From the NCBI RefSeq assembly GCF_018324685.1, contig NZ_AP023354.1, positions 6,282,426 through 6,346,425 on the forward strand: 64,000 bases of DNA. The letters run 5' to 3'. Within the stretch, counting starts at the first letter, position 1, and every line of letters begins with the position of its first letter. The position numbers and the translations under genes are program-made. Origin of the DNA: Actinocatenispora sera. GTDB lineage: Bacteria > Actinomycetota > Actinomycetes > Mycobacteriales > Micromonosporaceae. Of this stretch, positions 8,044 to 15,213 are shown one piece after another. Under the pieces are notes generated by a model that was not told where the DNA came from, did no database searches, and was given only the letters and a program-made list of their open reading frames with translations.

Positions 8044-8724
8044 ATGAGCGAGAAACTGGCAGGCAAACGCATCCTGGTCGTCGGCGGGGCCCGCGGTATC
8101 GGCGCCGAGATCGCCCGGCAGGCCGAACAGGCCGGTGCGGAGGTCGTCGTCGCCGCGCGGGCCGGCCGCGAGGTCCGGGTCGACGTCACCGACGAGTCGA
8201 CCATCGCGCGGGCCGCGGACTCGCTCGGCGGCTTCGACCACGTGATCTCCACCGCATCGGCGCACCACGACGTGCCGGTACCCGAGCTGGAGCACGACAG
8301 GATCCAGGCCGCGTTCGCCGCGAAGGTCGTCGGCCCGCTGCTGCTGGCCAAGCACTTCGCCACTCGGATGCCGGCCGGCGGATCGTTCCTGTTCTTCTCC
8401 GGCATCGTGGGCTGGCGACCGAAAGCCGGCACCGTGGTGAAAGGTACGGCGAATGCCGCGCTGGCGGCGCTGGTCACCCATCTGGCGGTCGAGCTCGCGC
8501 CGTTGCGCGTCAACGCGATCGCGCCCGGGATCACCGACTCCGGCGCGTGGGACCGGCTGCCGGACGAGCGTCGCCGTGCCCTGTACGACCGTGCCTCCGC
8601 AGCGTCACTCGCGGGCCGGGTCGGGACGCTCGAGGACGTCACCGACACCGCCCTGTGGTTGCTGGGCGCCGGGTGGGTGACGGGCGAGACGATCCACGTC
8701 GACGGCGGCTCCCGGCATCGCTGA
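8044..8724 (+). CDS. Short-chain dehydrogenase/reductase
   Basis: A 226-residue SDR. It has the N-terminal cofactor motif VVGGARGIGAEIA (TGxxxGxG type), the catalytic Ser in FFSGIVG, but the usual YxxxK appears altered to GTVVKGTANAAL, keeping the Lys and lacking the Tyr. It ends in GETIHVDGGSRH as classical SDRs do. The missing Tyr suggests an SDR with atypical catalysis. ATG 8044 follows the operator pair directly. Confidence 0.8.
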   Translation: MSEKLAGKRILVVGGARGIGAEIARQAEQAGAEVVVAARAGREVRVDVTDESTIARAADSLGGFDHVISTASAHHDVPVPELEHDRIQAAFAAKVVGPLLLAKHFATRMPAGGSFLFFSGIVGWRPKAGTVVKGTANAALAALVTHLAVELAPLRVNAIAPGITDSGAWDRLPDERRRALYDRASAASLAGRVGTLEDVTDTALWLLGAGWVTGETIHVDGGSRHR

Positions 8725-8798
8725 GCCCGCCAGCCACGGCTGTTCGCTCGTGCGCTCGACGGGCGCATCGCGTTCCACCGCACGGGAAGGGAAGGTAC

Positions 8799-9194
8799 GT
8801 GAGGGAACAGCGAGAGGCGATCGTCGCGGTGGTACGGCGGGGCGGGCGCGTGCTGGTCATCCAGCGGGGCCCCCACGCCCGGCTGCCGGGCTACTGGGCG
8901 CCGCTCAGCGGCACCGTCGAGCCCGGAGAGACGCAGGAGCAGACCCTGGTCCGTGAGGTCCGGGAGGAGGTCGGCCTGCATGTCTCGCCCACGGCCAAGG
9001 TCTGGGAGTCCCGGACCGACGACGGCGCCTACCGGCTGCACTGGTGGACCGCTCGGGCCGAGGACGGTCCGGTCGAGTTGCATCCGGGGGAGGTGAGCGA
9101 TGTTCGCTGGGTGACGCGGCAGGAGTTCGCCCTGCTCGATCCCGTCTTCGCCGCCGATCGGGTGTTCTTCGATCGCGTGCTGCCGCGACTGTGA
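8799..9194 (+). CDS. NUDIX hydrolase
   Basis: A 131-residue NUDIX protein with a perfect Nudix box, GTVEPGETQEQTLV followed by REVREEVGL (residues about 37-60), which binds the divalent metals that hydrolyse nucleoside-diphosphate-linked compounds. The family includes 8-oxo-dGTP and ADP-ribose pyrophosphatases; the substrate is not determinable. The GTG at 8799 follows a GGGAAGGGAAGG ribosome-binding site. It lies 74 bp after the SDR and may be co-transcribed. Confidence 0.88.
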   Translation: MREQREAIVAVVRRGGRVLVIQRGPHARLPGYWAPLSGTVEPGETQEQTLVREVREEVGLHVSPTAKVWESRTDDGAYRLHWWTARAEDGPVELHPGEVSDVRWVTRQEFALLDPVFAADRVFFDRVLPRL

Positions 9195-9416
9195 TGCGTG
9201 CAGGCGTCGCACCGACGCGGTCGACGGGCCGGCGACCCACCCGCGGCCCGGGGCCGACCCGATGCGGGACGGCCTCCCGCGTCAGCGCCGGCAAGCGCGG
9301 TCGACCGGAGCCGGACGAACGGCACCGGATGCCGCGCATGCGTTGCGCGGGCTGCGAATCCGGCGCCCGGCAACCGCGGGACAGGGTCAGGAGCCGTACC
9401 GCGCAGCAGCGCCGAT

Positions 9417-10379
9417 CTAGCGGTGGTAGGCGTCGAGATCGACGTTGCTGCCGCACACGATGGTGACCACGTGCCGGCCGGCGAAACGGTCGCGGTCCTC
9501 GAGGACCGCGGCGATGCCGAGCGCTGCGGACGGTTCCACCACGAGGCCGGCGCGGTCGAGGAGCAGCCGCATTCCCGCGACGATCGACGCCTCCCGAACC
9601 AGTACGGCGTCGTCGGCAACCTGCAGCAGGTCCTCGAGTACCGCAGGGATCGGGTACCGGCCCGCGACGCCGTCGGCGATGGTGTCGGTCGTGTCGGTGG
9701 TGACGACCCGCCGCTGGTGCCACGACCGGGTCATGGCCGGTGCGCCCAGCGGCTGCACGCCGATCACCTCGACCCCGGGGGCCAGCGCCTTCAGCACGTG
9801 GCCGACGCCGGTGGCCATCGCCCCGCCGCCGAGCGCGATCAGTACCGTGTCGAACGACGGCTCGGCACCGAGCAGCGCCGGGTCGGCGAGCTCCAGGCCG
9901 ATGGTCGCGGCGCCCTCGCACGTTTCGGTGTCCAGGCTGTCCTCCAGCAACCGGATCCCGTCGTACCGGGCGATGGCGGCCGCCCGCTCGCGCGCGGCCT
10001 CGTGGTCGCCGTCCACGAGTTCCAGCCGCGCACCCAGGGCCCGGATGCGGTCGAGCTTGGCGACCGTCGCGGTACGCGACGCCACCACCGTGACGTCGAT
10101 CCCCCGGTTCCGGCCGGACCAGGCGAGAGCCTGGCCCAGGTTGCCGGCGCTGGCGCACACCACGTGCCGCTGGCCGTCGCCGGCGAGTTGGCTCGCCGCC
10201 AGTTCGGTGCCACGGCCCTTGAAGCTGCGCACCGGGTTCGCCGTCTCCAACTTGATGCTCACCCGGCATCCGAGTGCCGGGTCCAGCGCTTCGCAGCGGT
10301 ACAGCGGGGTGTCGAGGAAGGTCGGGTCGATCACCCTGCGGGCGGCCCGGATCCGCGTGGTGTCAAGACGTGTCTGCAC
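9417..10379 (-). CDS. PLP-dependent threonine/serine dehydratase-like enzyme
   Basis: A 320-residue fold-type II PLP enzyme. The Schiff-base lysine is in NPVRSFKGRG, the phosphate-binding glycine loop is ALGGGAMATG, and SAGNLGQALAW is the substrate-binding loop. It is shorter than biosynthetic IlvA because it has no C-terminal ACT regulatory domain, as in catabolic threonine dehydratases and serine racemases. The reaction is probably deamination of a hydroxy-amino acid. GTG 10379 was chosen since upstream sequence has no homology. It is divergent from the SnoaL-like gene. Confidence 0.82.
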   Translation of the reverse strand: MQTRLDTTRIRAARRVIDPTFLDTPLYRCEALDPALGCRVSIKLETANPVRSFKGRGTELAASQLAGDGQRHVVCASAGNLGQALAWSGRNRGIDVTVVASRTATVAKLDRIRALGARLELVDGDHEAARERAAAIARYDGIRLLEDSLDTETCEGAATIGLELADPALLGAEPSFDTVLIALGGGAMATGVGHVLKALAPGVEVIGVQPLGAPAMTRSWHQRRVVTTDTTDTIADGVAGRYPIPAVLEDLLQVADDAVLVREASIVAGMRLLLDRAGLVVEPSAALGIAAVLEDRDRFAGRHVVTIVCGSNVDLDAYHR

Positions 10380-10520
10380 AACAGGAGACCCTAGAGCGGT
10401 CCTTGATCGCTGGCCACCCGGGCACGGGTGCCGTGTCGCCGGCCGCACCGTCGGTTCGGCTGCCGACCGCGGCGGCACGGGCCCGCCGGCAGGTATCCGA
10501 ACGCCGACCGGCGAACCGTG

Positions 10521-10557
10521 TATAGTTCGTTCCACTAATGTTTGTGACACTAACGAA
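10521..10557. promoter_or_regulatory. Promoter and operator candidate upstream of SnoaL-like gene
   Basis: TATAGT at 10521-10526 fits a -10 box. It overlaps an inverted repeat with arms TTCGTT (10526-10531) and AACGAA (10552-10557), which encloses two direct CACTAA repeats. The AAAGG at 10556-10560 then serves as ribosome-binding site for the ATG at 10568. No regulator gene adjoins, so the binding protein is unknown. Confidence 0.4.
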
Positions 10558-10567
10558 AGGTGTCGTG

Positions 10568-10981
10568 ATGCACACGGATACCCCGGTCGCCGACCGCATC
10601 GAGATCGCCGACCTGTTCAGCCGCTTCGCGCTGCTGCTCGACGAGGGGCGGTGGAACGACATCGACACGGTCTTCGCCGACGGGGTGGTGATCCACTCGC
10701 CACGTGGTGGCGAGCTGGAGGGCATCGATTCGGTCGTCGCCTTCCTGCGCCGCAGCACCGTCGAGGGGCAGCACACCCAGCACACCACCACGGATCTTCT
10801 GGTCGACCTCGACGGCGATCGCGCGGCCGCCTCGTCGAACTCGATCGTGTACTACTACCGGGACGGGCAGGCGCCGCACTTCGTCGGCGGCCTGCGACAG
10901 GCCTGCAACCTGGTACGCACGCCGGCCGGCTGGCGCATGCGCGAGGTGCGGGTCCTGCCCGCCTGGACCCGGGAGGCATGA
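10568..10981 (+). CDS. SnoaL-like / nuclear transport factor 2 fold protein
   Basis: A 137-residue protein of the SnoaL_4 type: DRIEIADLFSRFALLLDEGRWNDIDTVF, then HTQHTTTDLLVDLDGD, and a C-terminal GWRMREVRV strand, which together make the cone-shaped NTF2 fold. Members are isomerases, cyclases, dehydratases or unknown. ATG 10568 is preceded by AAAGG at a spacing of 7. The LysE-type exporter follows 67 bp downstream and may be in the same unit. Confidence 0.8.
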   Translation: MHTDTPVADRIEIADLFSRFALLLDEGRWNDIDTVFADGVVIHSPRGGELEGIDSVVAFLRRSTVEGQHTQHTTTDLLVDLDGDRAAASSNSIVYYYRDGQAPHFVGGLRQACNLVRTPAGWRMREVRVLPAWTREA

Positions 10982-11048
10982 CGGTGCGCGTGGGGCGCGC
11001 GAGCACACCACACGACGCGCGCCGGAACGACGGTTCCACCCGGCGACG

Positions 11049-11687
11049 ATGATCTCGCCCGATCGACTTCTGGCCTTCGCGTTGACCGCTGCGCTCATCA
11101 TCGCGATCCCCGGGCCGGGCGTGCTGTTCGTCGTCGGCCGTGCGCTGTCGAGCGGTCGACGGGCCGGCCTGGCTTCGGCGCTCGGCCAGGAGGCAGGCGG
11201 GTTCGTGCTGGTGATCGCCGTCGCGCTGGGGATCGGCTCGCTGATGGAACGCTCCGTACTGCTGTTCACCGTGGTGAAGCTGATCGGGGCGGCCTATCTG
11301 ATCGTCCTGGGAATTCAGGCGATCGCACGCCGCCACGCACACGTCTCGCCTCGGACGACGCCAGACCCGCGCGGGACCCGGGCGTTGCGGGACGGCTTCC
11401 TCGTCGGCGTCACCAACCCCAAGGGGGCGGTCTTCTTCGCCGCGGTCCTTCCCCAGTTCACCGATCGCTCACACGGTCACCTGTCGCTGCAGATACTGCT
11501 GTTGGGCGCGGTCTTCGTACTGATCGCCCTCGTCGCCGATGCGGCATGGAGCCTGCTCGCCGCCGGTGCCCGTACCTGGTTCGCCGGTTCGCCGAGGAGG
11601 CTGGCGCGCATCAACGGTGCCGGCGGATGCGCCATGATCGCCGTGGGAGCCACCGTTGCCTGCACCGCCCGCCAGAACGGTACCTAG
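11049..11687 (+). CDS. LysE/RhtB-family amino-acid exporter
   Basis: The 212-residue membrane protein has the family start AFALTAALIIAIPGPGVLFVVGRALSSGRRAGLAS split by the conserved PGP motif, the second signature GFLVGVTNPKGAVFFAAVLPQF, and about six transmembrane segments. The family exports amino acids or homoserine lactones from the cytoplasm. Its stop overlaps by 4 bp the stop of the convergent marR gene. Confidence 0.87.
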   Translation: MISPDRLLAFALTAALIIAIPGPGVLFVVGRALSSGRRAGLASALGQEAGGFVLVIAVALGIGSLMERSVLLFTVVKLIGAAYLIVLGIQAIARRHAHVSPRTTPDPRGTRALRDGFLVGVTNPKGAVFFAAVLPQFTDRSHGHLSLQILLLGAVFVLIALVADAAWSLLAAGARTWFAGSPRRLARINGAGGCAMIAVGATVACTARQNGT

Positions 11688-12154
11688 TCCGGTGTTTCCG
11701 GGCTGTCCGGGCCCAGGTGCGCGAGCAGGGCCTCGCTGATCTCGCCGAGTTGCCGGACCTGTGCCGGCGTGAGCACGTCGACCAGATGGGCGCGCACGCT
11801 CGCCACGTGCGTGGGGGCCGCGGCCTTCAGCGCGGCGAGCCCGCGCGGGGTCAGCACCGCGAGCCAGCCGCGCCGGTCGCCGGCGCAGTGCTCGCGCCGG
11901 ACCCAGCCCGCCTCTTCCAGCTTGCCGACCGCATGTGAGATCCGGCTGGGGCTGGAGTTGGTGTGCTGGGCCAGCTCGCTCATCCGCAGGGTCCGGTCCG
12001 GCGCCTCGGAGAGCATGACCAGCAGCTCGTAGTACGTGATGGGCATCCCGGCGGCGGACCGCAGGTCGCGGTCCAGCCGGTCGACCAGGAGCCGCAACAC
12101 CGGCCCGAAGGCACGCCAGGTGCGCTGCTCGTCATCGGTCAGCCATCTCGTCAC
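11684..12154 (-). CDS. MarR-family transcriptional regulator
   Basis: A 156-residue MarR protein with the winged helix in LRMSELAQHTNSSPSRISHAVGKLEEAGWVRRE and the wing DRRGWLAVLTPRG. It is divergent from the yceI-like gene at 12245, an arrangement frequent in actinomycetes in which the MarR protein represses that gene. ATG 12154 gives the normal family length. Confidence 0.88.
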   Translation of the reverse strand: MTRWLTDDEQRTWRAFGPVLRLLVDRLDRDLRSAAGMPITYYELLVMLSEAPDRTLRMSELAQHTNSSPSRISHAVGKLEEAGWVRREHCAGDRRGWLAVLTPRGLAALKAAAPTHVASVRAHLVDVLTPAQVRQLGEISEALLAHLGPDSPETPD

Positions 12155-12167
12155 AGCGGCATCCTAC

Positions 12168-12234
12168 TCAACTGTTGCGCGTTGAAACACTTCCGCGTAC
12201 TCTCCTGGCTTATATTCAAGCGTTCAACTATTGA
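12168..12234. promoter_or_regulatory. MarR operator candidates and promoter upstream of yceI-like gene
   Basis: TCAAC...GTTGA arms surround 12168-12185, and a related TCAACTATTGA palindrome lies at 12224-12234, ten bases before the YceI start codon. TATATT at 12211-12216 may be a -10 box for yceI. Paired TTGA/TCAA palindromes are typical of MarR operators, and the first site is close to the marR start at 12154. Confidence 0.55.
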
Positions 12235-12244
12235 GGTGTTGACA

Positions 12245-12790
12245 ATGTATCCCGCCGAGCTCACCGGCGACTACACGATCGATGCCGCGCACAGCCGGTT
12301 CGGCTTCGTCGCCCGCCACGCGATGCTGACCAAGGTGCGCGGCCACTTCCCCACCGTGCAGGCCACGGCGCGGCTCGACGCCACGAACCCGGCCGCGTCG
12401 CAGGTGCGGGTCGTGCTGCTCGCGGCCGGCGTCGACACCGGCAATCCACAGCGGGACGGCCACCTGCGTACCGGCGACTTCCTGGACGCGGAGACCCATC
12501 CGCACATCACCTTCACCAGCAGTTCGGTCGAGCACGTCGACGCGGACCGGTTCGAGGTGTCGGGCCCGCTGACCATCCGCGGCATCACCCGGGAGGTCAC
12601 CATCCCGCTGGAGTACACCGGTACGGCCGTCGACGCCATGGGGCTGACCCGGGTCGGTTTCGAGGGCGGCACCGTGATCAACCGCAAGGACTTCGGGGTC
12701 AGCTTCAACGCCGTGCTGGAGACCGGCGGAGTGATGATCTCCGAGAAGATCACCCTCGAGTTCGACCTGTCCGCGGTCAAGGATGCCTGA
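12245..12790 (+). CDS. YceI-family lipid-binding protein
   Basis: A 181-residue YceI protein: GDYTIDAAHSRFGFVARHAM at the start, HLRTGDFLDAETHPHITFTS in the middle, LTIRGITREVTIPL and VINRKDFGVSFN later. The family forms an extended lipocalin-like barrel that binds isoprenoid or other long-chain lipids. No signal peptide is present, so it acts in the cytoplasm, unlike the periplasmic E. coli protein. It is divergent from marR. Confidence 0.9.
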   Translation: MYPAELTGDYTIDAAHSRFGFVARHAMLTKVRGHFPTVQATARLDATNPAASQVRVVLLAAGVDTGNPQRDGHLRTGDFLDAETHPHITFTSSSVEHVDADRFEVSGPLTIRGITREVTIPLEYTGTAVDAMGLTRVGFEGGTVINRKDFGVSFNAVLETGGVMISEKITLEFDLSAVKDA

Positions 12791-12814
12791 CCACCGCACC
12801 GGGGAGACGACCCG

Positions 12815-13402
12815 ATGAGCCCGGATCCGCCCATGACACCCGCGGCGGGCGTCGACACGACCACGCTCGTACCGCGTGCGGTAGACCTCGTGTGGCCGCT
12901 GGCTGCCCGTGCCGGTGCCCGCCCCACGGCGCCGACCCCGTGCCAGGAGTACACGGTCGAGCAGCTCGGCACCCACCTCGTCGCGATGTTGGGGCACGGG
13001 GTGCGGGCCGGCAACGCCCAGCACACCACGGGCGCGTCGGCCGGCTCCTGGGAGCGCTACGCCGAGACGGCCACGGCACTGGCCGCCGCATGGTCGAACC
13101 CGGCAGCATGGACCGGCACGACCCAGTTCCACGGCGGCCGGCAGCGCCGCGGATTCATCGGCTCGATCATGGTGATGGAGCTGGTGGTACACGGGTGGGA
13201 TCTGGCCCGCGCGCTGGACGTGCCGTACCTCGTCGACGACGATCTGGTGGCGACCTCGCTGGCGGCGGCCCGGGAGAACGACGCGCTGGGTGCCCGGGAC
13301 TTCGGGGCGTTCGGCCCGCAGCAGCGCCGGGCTCAGCTCGGCGCTCTCGATCACCTGATCGCCTACACCGGCCGCGACATCCGCTGGGCACCACCGGCTT
13401 GA
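12815..13402 (+). CDS. TIGR03086-family (DinB/maleylpyruvate isomerase-like) protein
   Basis: A 195-residue four-helix-bundle protein of the TIGR03086 group, related to mycothiol-dependent maleylpyruvate isomerase. It has the family LVAMLGHG helix, the VMELVVHGWDLARAL metal-site helix with its His, and the C-terminal DHLIAYTGRDIRW. Members may be thiol-dependent transferases; function is not known. It lies 24 bp after yceI and is probably co-transcribed. The 3' end is part of a degenerate tandem repeat. Confidence 0.78.
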   Translation: MSPDPPMTPAAGVDTTTLVPRAVDLVWPLAARAGARPTAPTPCQEYTVEQLGTHLVAMLGHGVRAGNAQHTTGASAGSWERYAETATALAAAWSNPAAWTGTTQFHGGRQRRGFIGSIMVMELVVHGWDLARALDVPYLVDDDLVATSLAAARENDALGARDFGAFGPQQRRAQLGALDHLIAYTGRDIRWAPPA

Positions 13403-13488
13403 TCGCCTCCGCCGACCGCGCGATCCGCTGGGCGCCACCAGCCTGATCGCGTGCACCGGCTGCGACCTCCGCGGGAGGCGACCGGCGG
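13357..13488 (+). repeat. Degenerate 44-bp tandem repeat, three copies
   Basis: The last 44 bases of the TIGR03086 coding frame (from GATCGCCTACACCGG at 13357) recur at 13401 and, more diverged, at 13445. The second copy still reads through to the same amino acids (AxxRAIRWAPPA) but lies after the stop codon. It looks like a local duplication of the gene's end. Confidence 0.65.
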
Positions 13489-13762
13489 CCACACCGGCGA
13501 CACCAGCGCGGGCCGGCCTGCCGGCGAGGTCTGCGCCGATCCGCCGCGGCGGGCCGGATCGGGCGAACGACCCGCATTGTCCTGGGGCAAACGGCGCCGA
13601 GGCGCACGAAGTTCGCCGGCACACCCGCGTGATCCTCACTGTCGGTACCCACGACTTAAGCATTTGGTTATCCGGCGATTGACGGCCGTCGACGGCGGGT
13701 GTGTGCTCGGCGGTGACGAGGCTCGACGACGAGTCGGGTCGAGCTGCGCGCAGGGGGCTGTC
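13489..13762. other. Intergenic region upstream of the cox operon
   Basis: No gene is seen. The stretch before coxM is less GC-rich around 13650-13680 (AAGCATTTGGTTATCC), where a promoter for the cox operon could lie, but no clear -35/-10 pair stands out. Confidence 0.35.
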
Positions 13763-14641
13763 ATGCAGGTTCCCGGACCATTCGAGTACGACCGGGCGAC
13801 CAGCGTCGAGCACGCGATCGGGCTGCTGGAACGCCGGGGCGACGCGGCCCGGCTGATCGCCGGCGGGCACAGCCTGCTACCGATGATGAAGCTGCGGCTG
13901 GCCGACGTGGAGTACCTGATCGACATCAACGACCTGCACGACGAGCTGGGGTACGTGGCGGTCGAACCGGGCGTGGTCCGGCTCGGCGCCCTGACCCGGC
14001 ACCGCGAGCTGCTGGAGTCCGACGAGCTCGCCGCCGTGTTGCCGATCTTCCGGGACGCCGAGCGGGTCATCGCCGACCCGGTGGTACGCAATCGGGGCAC
14101 GATCGGTGGCTCGCTGTGCCAGGCCGACCCGTCCGAGGACCTGTCCGCGGTGTGCAGCTGCCTGGACGCGGAGTGCGTGGTGCGCAACGGTTCCGGGCAG
14201 CGGGTGGTGCCGATGGCGGAGTTCCACCGTGGGCCGTACGAGACGGCGGTCGGTGACGGCGAGATGCTCGTGGAGGTGCGGATCCCGCTGCATTCCCAGT
14301 CGTCCTCCGCGTTCGAGAAGGTGGAGCGCCGGGCCGGCGACTGGGCAGTGGTGTCGGCCGCCGCCGCGGTGACCATGGCGGACGGAGTGATCGCCGACGC
14401 GCGGATCGGGTTCGCGGCGGTCGGCCCGCACACGGTGGTGATTCCTGCGGTGTCCGAGCTGCTGCGCGGTGGCACACCCGGCGATCAGCTGTACGAGCGG
14501 GCCGGCGCGCTGGCCGCCGAGCACTGCGAGCCGACGACCGACATGCGCGGTACCGCCGACTACAAGCGGCATCTGGTGCGGGAGTTGACACGGCGCACGT
14601 TGCGGCGGTCCGTGCGGCGCATCGCCGACGGGAGGTCCTGA
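13763..14641 (+). CDS. coxM: Aerobic CO dehydrogenase medium (FAD) subunit
   Basis: The 292-residue protein is the flavoprotein subunit, passing electrons from the Fe-S subunit to FAD and then to quinone or other acceptors. Both FAD-pyrophosphate motifs are present: AGGHSLLPMMKLRLA (about residues 33-47) and TIGGSLCQADPSED (about 113-126). The C-terminal CO_deh_flav_C domain ends in RTLRRSVRRI. Length matches known CoxM (about 290). It is first in the operon; two bases separate its stop from the coxS start. Confidence 0.93.
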   Translation: MQVPGPFEYDRATSVEHAIGLLERRGDAARLIAGGHSLLPMMKLRLADVEYLIDINDLHDELGYVAVEPGVVRLGALTRHRELLESDELAAVLPIFRDAERVIADPVVRNRGTIGGSLCQADPSEDLSAVCSCLDAECVVRNGSGQRVVPMAEFHRGPYETAVGDGEMLVEVRIPLHSQSSSAFEKVERRAGDWAVVSAAAAVTMADGVIADARIGFAAVGPHTVVIPAVSELLRGGTPGDQLYERAGALAAEHCEPTTDMRGTADYKRHLVRELTRRTLRRSVRRIADGRS

Positions 14642-14643
14642 CC

Positions 14644-15213
14644 ATGCAGGTGACGATGACGGTGAACGGGACCGAAGTGACCAGCGAGGTGGAGCCCCGG
14701 CTGCTGCTGGTGCACTTCCTGCGCGACCATCTCCGGTTGACCGGCACGCACTGGGGCTGCGACACGAGCAACTGCGGCACCTGCGTGGTCTGGATGGACG
14801 GCGAACCGGTCAAGTCGTGCACGGTACTGGCCGCGATGGCCAGCGGGCACGAGGTTCGCACCGTGGAGGGGCTGGCGCACGACGACGGCACGCTGGATGC
14901 GATCCAGCAGGGTTTCATGCAGTGCCACGGGTTGCAGTGCGGCTTCTGCACGCCGGGGATGATGATGACCACCCGGGCGCTGCTGGATCGCAACCCGCAC
15001 CCGAGCGAGGGCGAGATCCGGGAAGCGATCTCCGGCCAGATCTGCCGCTGTACCGGCTATGCGACGATCGTCCGCTCGGTGCAGTGGGCCGCCGAGCACC
15101 CGGACGGCACGGTGCCGGCGACCACCGACGAACCCGCCGCCGCGCCCGCGGAGCCGGCGACCGAGCCGGCCGCCGGCGCGACGCAGCCCGTACCAGCAGG
15201 GAGCGCGTCATGA
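14644..15213 (+). CDS. coxS: Aerobic CO dehydrogenase small (2x[2Fe-2S]) subunit
   Basis: A 189-residue iron-sulphur subunit. The plant-type cluster uses Cys39, Cys44, Cys47 and Cys59; the second cluster uses Cys99 and Cys102 (CGFC) with Cys134 and Cys136 (CRC), in the conserved CGFCTPGM and ICRCTGY contexts. The last 30 or so residues are an Ala/Pro/Glu-rich tail absent from many CoxS proteins. It transfers electrons from the Mo-Cu site of CoxL to the FAD of CoxM. The stop overlaps the coxL start (ATGA). Confidence 0.94.
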   Translation: MQVTMTVNGTEVTSEVEPRLLLVHFLRDHLRLTGTHWGCDTSNCGTCVVWMDGEPVKSCTVLAAMASGHEVRTVEGLAHDDGTLDAIQQGFMQCHGLQCGFCTPGMMMTTRALLDRNPHPSEGEIREAISGQICRCTGYATIVRSVQWAAEHPDGTVPATTDEPAAAPAEPATEPAAGATQPVPAGSAS

